A DNA stretch of 64,000 nucleotides from Vulcanimicrobiota bacterium. Lineage in GTDB: Bacteria; Vulcanimicrobiota; Vulcanimicrobiia; Vulcanimicrobiales; Vulcanimicrobiaceae. This document shows, piece after piece, positions 60,004 through 64,000 of this stretch (the stretch's first letter is position 1; every line of letters starts with the position of its first letter). Position numbers and translations under genes: made by a program. The notes below the pieces were generated by a model, which did no database searches, had not been told where the DNA came from, and saw nothing but the letters and a program-made list of their open reading frames with translations. The stretch lies in the NCBI GenBank assembly GCA_003151115.1, contig PLWS01000005.1, forward strand, positions 248,001 to 312,000, in the 5' to 3' direction.

Positions 60004-61677
60004 ATGATCCACGTTCTCGATCCGCAGACCGTCGGGCAGATCGCCGCCGGCGAGATCATCGAACGGCCGCTTTCGGTCGTGAAAGAGTTGGTTGAAAACT
60101 CCGTCGACGCAGACGCGACGCGTGTGACGGTGACGTTAGAAGAAGGGGGCATCGCGTCGATCGAAGTCGCCGACGACGGCGGCGGCATCGAGCCGTCGGA
60201 CCTTGCGCTGGCGGTGCGAAGGCATGCGACGAGCAAACTCTCGCACGCGTCCGATCTCGAATCAATTTCGACGCTCGGGTTTCGCGGCGAGGGTCTGGCG
60301 AGTATCGCGGCCGTGTCGCGATTGGAAATTGTATCGCGCGGAATCGAGAGCGACATCGGCGCGCGCGTCGCCGCGCATGCCGAGGACGTCAGCGCGATCG
60401 AGAAAACGGCGGCGCCTGTCGGAACGATCGTGCGCGCACGGGATCTCTTCGGCAACGTACCGGTTCGGCGCGAGTATTTGAAATCGCCGGCCGCCGAACT
60501 GACGCGAATCTCGAGCTGGCTCTCGACCTTCGCGCTCGGCTATCCGCGGGTCGCGTTTGCGCTGCGGCATGACGGCAAGGAAGTATGGGTCATGCCCGCG
60601 GTCGACGACGAGAAGGCGCGCCTGGCAATGGTCTTCGGGAAAGAAGCTGCGCAAGCGCTGATTCCGATCGACGTGGAAGCCGCGCGCGGGATGCACGGAT
60701 CGCTTTCCGGTTTCATCAGTACGCCGGGCAACGATCGCGCGGACCGGCGCATGCAGCTGCTGTTCGTGAACGGACGGCTGCTGCGCAGCACGCTGTTGGC
60801 CGGTGCCTGGAGCGCGGGATACGCGACGTACACGATGACGGGACGGCAACCATACGGCGTTCTGTTTCTTCAACTGCCGCCGGATCACGTCGATCCGAAT
60901 ATCCACCCGACCAAGAGCGATGTACGGCTGCGCTTCGGCCATCAGGTGGCGGATACGGTCAAGCGCGCGATCGCGGTCACCTTGCGCAATCACGCCGCTC
61001 AGCGGTTCGGCGATGTCACCGTGTCGGCGGCGCCGGAGAGTATCGACGCCAGCCTCGCGCACCTGCAGACACTTTTCGAACGCGTGCCGGCCGACGATCC
61101 GTCCGAAACCGGCGCGCAGAGCGGGCTGCGCGTGCTCGCGCAAATCGAACGCACATATATTCTCGCAACCGACGGCAGCGCGATCGTGCTCGTCGACCAG
61201 CACGCGGCGCACGAACGCATCGCCTACGAACGCATCGTCGCGGCCGCTAATGCGGCGACAGCTCCAGCCGAACCTCTGCTCGTTCCGTTCGCATTCGAGC
61301 TGAGCGGCGACCGCGTAGCTGCGCTCGAGCGCGTGCTTGAACCGCTGCGTGAGGGCGGACTAGAGATCGAAAACTTCGGCGATCGCAGCTACCGCATCAT
61401 CGCCACGCCGGCGGGTTATGGTGCGCGCGCATTCGACGTCGCCGGTTTTTTGGACGACCTGACGAGCGAAGCGAAGGAACGCGACGTGCGCGAGCGCGTC
61501 TGGGCGTCGCTGGCATGCCATTCGGTGACGCGCGCCGGGGAGCGGCTCGATCTCTCCGAGATGACGACGCTGCTGGATCGCTTGCAAGTCTGCGAAAACC
61601 CGATGCACTGCCCGCACGGGCGCCCGACGATCGTTCGCATCGAACCGGGTGGTATCGCACGGCTCTTCAAACGGTGA
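60004..61677 (+). CDS. mutL: MutL mismatch repair protein with endonuclease motif
   Basis: 557 residues with the GHKL ATPase domain: AAGEIIERPLSVVKELVENSVDA (key ELVENS), DDGGGIEPSDL and GFRGEGLASIAAVS. The C-terminal domain contains DQHAAHERIAYE (DQHA-x2-E-x4-E) and CPHGRP, the metal-binding nuclease motifs of MutL proteins from bacteria without MutH. So it should nick DNA itself. Follows mutS by one base and shares a GTGA overlap with miaA. Confidence 0.95.
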   Translation: MIHVLDPQTVGQIAAGEIIERPLSVVKELVENSVDADATRVTVTLEEGGIASIEVADDGGGIEPSDLALAVRRHATSKLSHASDLESISTLGFRGEGLASIAAVSRLEIVSRGIESDIGARVAAHAEDVSAIEKTAAPVGTIVRARDLFGNVPVRREYLKSPAAELTRISSWLSTFALGYPRVAFALRHDGKEVWVMPAVDDEKARLAMVFGKEAAQALIPIDVEAARGMHGSLSGFISTPGNDRADRRMQLLFVNGRLLRSTLLAGAWSAGYATYTMTGRQPYGVLFLQLPPDHVDPNIHPTKSDVRLRFGHQVADTVKRAIAVTLRNHAAQRFGDVTVSAAPESIDASLAHLQTLFERVPADDPSETGAQSGLRVLAQIERTYILATDGSAIVLVDQHAAHERIAYERIVAAANAATAPAEPLLVPFAFELSGDRVAALERVLEPLREGGLEIENFGDRSYRIIATPAGYGARAFDVAGFLDDLTSEAKERDVRERVWASLACHSVTRAGERLDLSEMTTLLDRLQVCENPMHCPHGRPTIVRIEPGGIARLFKR

Positions 61678-62576
61678 GTTCATCCGGCGTCCTGGTGATC
61701 GCCGGACCGACCGCGTCGGGCAAGACGGACCTCGCCATCGAACTCGCGCAGAGGTTCGACGCGGAAATCGTCAACGCCGACTCGCGCCAAATCTATCGCG
61801 GCATGCCCATCGGAACAGCCGCACCGTCGCTGCAACAACTGGCCGCCGTGCCGCACCATCTCTTTGGGTTCCTGGATCCCACCGAGCGATATTCGGCAGC
61901 GCGCTACTCAGCCGACGCCGTTGCTGCGATCGCAGAGATCCACGCGCGCGGCAAGCACGCGATCGTCGTGGGGGGAACCGGATTCTACGTTCGGGCCCTG
62001 ACTGGTGCGGTGGACTTAGCTCCGCAGTACGACGAAGCGGTGCGCGAACGGTTGGTGCGCGAAGCGCGCGTGCACGACGCGGAATTCTTGCACGCGTGGC
62101 TGAGCGTGCGCGATCGCGCGCGAGCCGGTACCATCCATCCGCAAGACTCCTATCGCGTGCTGCGGGCGCTCGAAGTCGCGTTAGCGCCGCAATCAGGAAG
62201 TCGTCAAGGAGCAATAACATCGCTGCGTTCGGCGAGCATTCCCTACCTCAAAATCTCGCTCGCCGTTGACGAAAGCACGCTGCGCGAGCGCATCGGCGCG
62301 CGGACCGGCGCGATGCTGCACGCCGGGTTCGTGGAAGAGGCCGAACGCATCGGTGAGGACGCCGTCGCCGCGAACGCGGTCGGCTATCCGCAAGCGATCG
62401 CGTACGCGCGTGGATGGTGCACGCGCGACGAACTGCGCGAATTGTTGATCCGAGCCACGAGGCGCTACGCAAAACGGCAGATAACGTGGTTCCGCGGCGA
62501 ACCCGAAATCGTGCAGGCATTGCCCCAAGACGTCGAGCGGCTGGCAAGGGAAAGTCTGCAATGGGTTGAAGCGTGA
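61674..62576 (+). CDS. miaA: MiaA, tRNA dimethylallyltransferase
   Basis: 300 residues. MiaA puts a dimethylallyl group on A37 of tRNAs reading UNN codons, before MiaB acts. The P-loop is IAGPTASGKTDLAIELA at residue 9, followed by VNADSRQIYRGMPIGTAAP, PHHLFGFLDPTERYSAARY and GGTGFYVRALTG. The GTG start overlaps the mutL stop. Its DMAPP substrate links it loosely to the isoprenoid supply gene fni elsewhere in the window. Confidence 0.95.
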   Translation: MSSSGVLVIAGPTASGKTDLAIELAQRFDAEIVNADSRQIYRGMPIGTAAPSLQQLAAVPHHLFGFLDPTERYSAARYSADAVAAIAEIHARGKHAIVVGGTGFYVRALTGAVDLAPQYDEAVRERLVREARVHDAEFLHAWLSVRDRARAGTIHPQDSYRVLRALEVALAPQSGSRQGAITSLRSASIPYLKISLAVDESTLRERIGARTGAMLHAGFVEEAERIGEDAVAANAVGYPQAIAYARGWCTRDELRELLIRATRRYAKRQITWFRGEPEIVQALPQDVERLARESLQWVEA

Positions 62577-62579
62577 TTT

Positions 62580-62846
62580 ATGCCCGGAAGCCTTCAGGAT
62601 ACTTACCTCGCTGAAGTTCGTCGGCAGGGCGTTGCCGTTACGATTTATTTGGTCAACGGTTTTCAATTGCGCGGCGTGGTCAAGGGTTTCGATCCGTTCA
62701 CCATATTGATCGAATACGAGCGCAAGACGCACCTGATTTATAAACACGCCGTCTCGACCATCTCTCCCCAAGGTCCGTTTGCGACGCCCGCGGGAGACGG
62801 GGGCGCGGCTGCGCCTGAAGCGGCCGCAGAGGTTCCCACTTCGTAA
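62580..62846 (+). CDS. hfq: Hfq RNA chaperone
   Basis: 88 residues; residues 5-65 form the Sm-like fold that assembles a hexameric ring for small-RNA and mRNA binding. Sm1 is VTIYLVNGFQLRGVVKGFDPF and Sm2 contains LIYKHAVSTISP, with the YKH motif of the proximal RNA site. The tail from residue 68 is Ala/Pro/Glu-rich and short. Three bases after miaA, as in many bacteria. Its presence suggests that the organism uses Hfq-dependent small RNAs, although none was recognised here. Confidence 0.96.
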   Translation: MPGSLQDTYLAEVRRQGVAVTIYLVNGFQLRGVVKGFDPFTILIEYERKTHLIYKHAVSTISPQGPFATPAGDGGAAAPEAAAEVPTS

Positions 62847-63637
62847 TGCCCGGCGTGGCCGTGACCAAGATGCACGGCGCGTTCAACGACTTCGCAGTCA
62901 TCGACCGGCGCAATGCAACCGAAACATTCGATTCCCAAACGCTCGCGCGGCGGATCTGCGATCGCCGCGACGGCATCGGCTGCGACGGATTGATCCTGAT
63001 CGAACCATCGAAAGATGCCGATGCGCGCATGCGCATCTTCAATGCCGACGGCAGCGAAGCGGAGATGTGCGGCAACGGATTACGCTGCGCGGCGCGCTTT
63101 TTATCGGAAGCCGGTGAGGGCGATCGTTTGCGTATTGAAACTGCCGCCGGGGTTCTGTCGGCGGAAATCGTGAGCGCCGGAGAGACGTACAGCGTTCGCA
63201 CGCAACTCGGAACGCCGCGCTTCGAACCGCGGGCGCTGCCGTTTGCGAACGCGGCGTACGTGGTGGTCGGAAATCCGCACGTCGTCATCTTCGAGAAGGC
63301 ACTCGATGCTGTCGATTTGAGCCAGGCTGCGGCGAAGCTTCAATCCCTGTTTCTGAGCGGCGTCAACGTGCACGTGGCCGTTGCCGTCGATCGCGGACGT
63401 TTAGATGCGCGCCACTGGGAACGCGGAGTCGGGCTTACGCAAGCCTGCGGAACAGGGGCGGCGGCGTGTGCGGCGGCGGCGATCCGGTTCGGACTGGCGG
63501 ATAGCCCCGTTGCGGTTCACGTTCCCGGCGGCATTCTGACCGTCGAATGGGACGGCGCAGGCGAGGCGTTCTTAACCGGGCCGGCCGTGCGCGTGTTCGA
63601 TGCAAGCGTCGCGGCGTTACATGCAGCTGCCGTCTAA
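62846..63637 (+). CDS. dapF: DapF, diaminopimelate epimerase
   Basis: 263 residues. DapF turns LL- into meso-diaminopimelate for lysine and peptidoglycan. The two catalytic Cys are in ADGSEAEMCGNGLRC near residue 74 and QACGTGAAACAAAAI near 200. MHGAFNDFAVIDRR is the family start, and GNPHVVIF is conserved. The ATG shares one base with the hfq stop. The presence of DapF supports meso-DAP peptidoglycan. Confidence 0.95.
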   Translation: MPGVAVTKMHGAFNDFAVIDRRNATETFDSQTLARRICDRRDGIGCDGLILIEPSKDADARMRIFNADGSEAEMCGNGLRCAARFLSEAGEGDRLRIETAAGVLSAEIVSAGETYSVRTQLGTPRFEPRALPFANAAYVVVGNPHVVIFEKALDAVDLSQAAAKLQSLFLSGVNVHVAVAVDRGRLDARHWERGVGLTQACGTGAAACAAAAIRFGLADSPVAVHVPGGILTVEWDGAGEAFLTGPAVRVFDASVAALHAAAV

Positions 63638-64000
63638 CGATCTCGCCGTTTCGATTCGCGACGCGATGCCCGCCGACGCGGAGCGCATCGTTGCACTCGC
63701 GCTGCAGCTGGGATACGAAACTCCGCTGGCTCATGTGGAAGCCGTCATTCATGCGTCCGGTAAGAACCGGGCGATCCTCGTCGCCGTGGTGCCGCGCGCG
63801 GGCGTTGTGGGATGGATGTCCGTTGCCCGCGAGGACACGCTCATCGCGAGCCGCCGCGCCGAGATTGCGGGTTTGATCGTTGAGGACGAATTTCGCGGCC
63901 ACCGTATCGGCGAGATGCTCGTCGAGGCGGCAGAAGAATGGGCGCGTAAGCAGGGCTGTGCCACGCTGCGGTTGCTGTCGAACGTCGTCCGCGAACGCGC
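63621..64000 (+). CDS. GNAT-family N-acetyltransferase, truncated by window end
   Basis: The first 126 residues of a GNAT protein lie in the window: SIRDAMPADAERIVALALQLGYET, then GWMSVAREDTL, AEIAGLIVEDEFRGHRIGEMLVEAAEEWARKQGC (motif A, key residues R-G-x-x-I-G). The acetyl-CoA pyrophosphate loop reads RGHRIGEML. The ATG is 17 bases before the dapF stop. Target amine unknown; C-terminus not visible. Confidence 0.85.
   Translation, partial: MQLPSNDLAVSIRDAMPADAERIVALALQLGYETPLAHVEAVIHASGKNRAILVAVVPRAGVVGWMSVAREDTLIASRRAEIAGLIVEDEFRGHRIGEMLVEAAEEWARKQGCATLRLLSNVVRER

Noticed and set aside
58842-60455. Long minus-strand frame over mutS/mutL
   Set aside because: 537 codons but it overlaps two conserved genes and reads as a shadow frame; no domain.

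Overview
The window is 64 kb of a dense, GC-rich bacterial chromosome. About 60 protein genes fill nearly all of it, and many start with GTG or TTG and overlap their neighbour by a few bases. No rRNA, tRNA, CRISPR array or insertion sequence was seen. The cell has two membranes: there is a TolC-type outer-membrane channel, an RND-type adaptor lipoprotein, a predicted outer-membrane beta-barrel and several lipoproteins. It makes hopanoids from squalene by the HpnCDE route, uses a MutL with the endonuclease motif, and has a SUF iron-sulfur system. This fits a little-studied lineage such as Candidatus Eremiobacterota (WPS-2). That placement is my inference from gene content and protein flavour, not a search result.

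Layout. 1-3435: suf genes (sufC, sufD, sufS cut by the window edge) on the minus strand, divergent from a SufR-like regulator and a NifU/IscU-like scaffold. An inverted repeat covers both -35 boxes. 3462-9223 (minus): folD, an O-methyltransferase, a flavin reductase, a metallo-beta-lactamase-fold hydrolase, an RNA 2',3'-cyclic phosphodiesterase, and three tandem exported proteins with a TonB C-terminal domain, the last one broken. 9282-10684 (plus): a TlpA-like thioredoxin and a membrane protein. 10656-18000 (minus): a compact run of nitrilase-family protein, beta-propeller, NAGPA-type phosphodiester glycosidase, TldD and TldE. 18125-19506 (plus): two secreted paralogues of a family I do not recognise, ending at the only strong terminator in the window, which also serves the opposing Cu-amine-oxidase-N/beta-barrel gene.

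21909-29080 (plus) is one transcription-like run: efflux adaptor, TolC channel, a fused AhbA/AhbB-like siroheme decarboxylase and two family-5 solute-binding lipoproteins. Next come a GT87 membrane protein, a site-2 protease, NDH-2, a homocitrate/isopropylmalate-synthase-family enzyme, a DUF4258/DUF2283 pair, two overlapping M55 D-aminopeptidases, a TPR protein, a SprT-like protein, a duplicated pair of coiled-coil membrane microproteins and fumarase.

40038-50534 is the hopanoid region: hpnI and hpnK on the minus strand, then fni-hpnC-hpnD-hpnE-shc-hpnH-hpnA-hpnG on the plus strand with every junction overlapping. 50768-55982 (minus) holds der, plsY, efp, a TauE/SafE permease and a GAF-GGDEF-EAL protein. 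56038-64000 (plus) is the conserved miaB-mutS-mutL-miaA-hfq-dapF string plus a truncated acetyltransferase.

The most unusual signals are: a short interspersed repeat (GTCCTTCGAC ... CTCAGGATGACA) found between genes and also in frame inside hpnA and probably mutS; a possible structured leader ahead of the beta-barrel gene; start codons directly behind -10 boxes, suggesting leaderless mRNAs; the unassigned DEYFGRLK secreted family; and the efflux/siroheme-decarboxylase/binding-protein operon.
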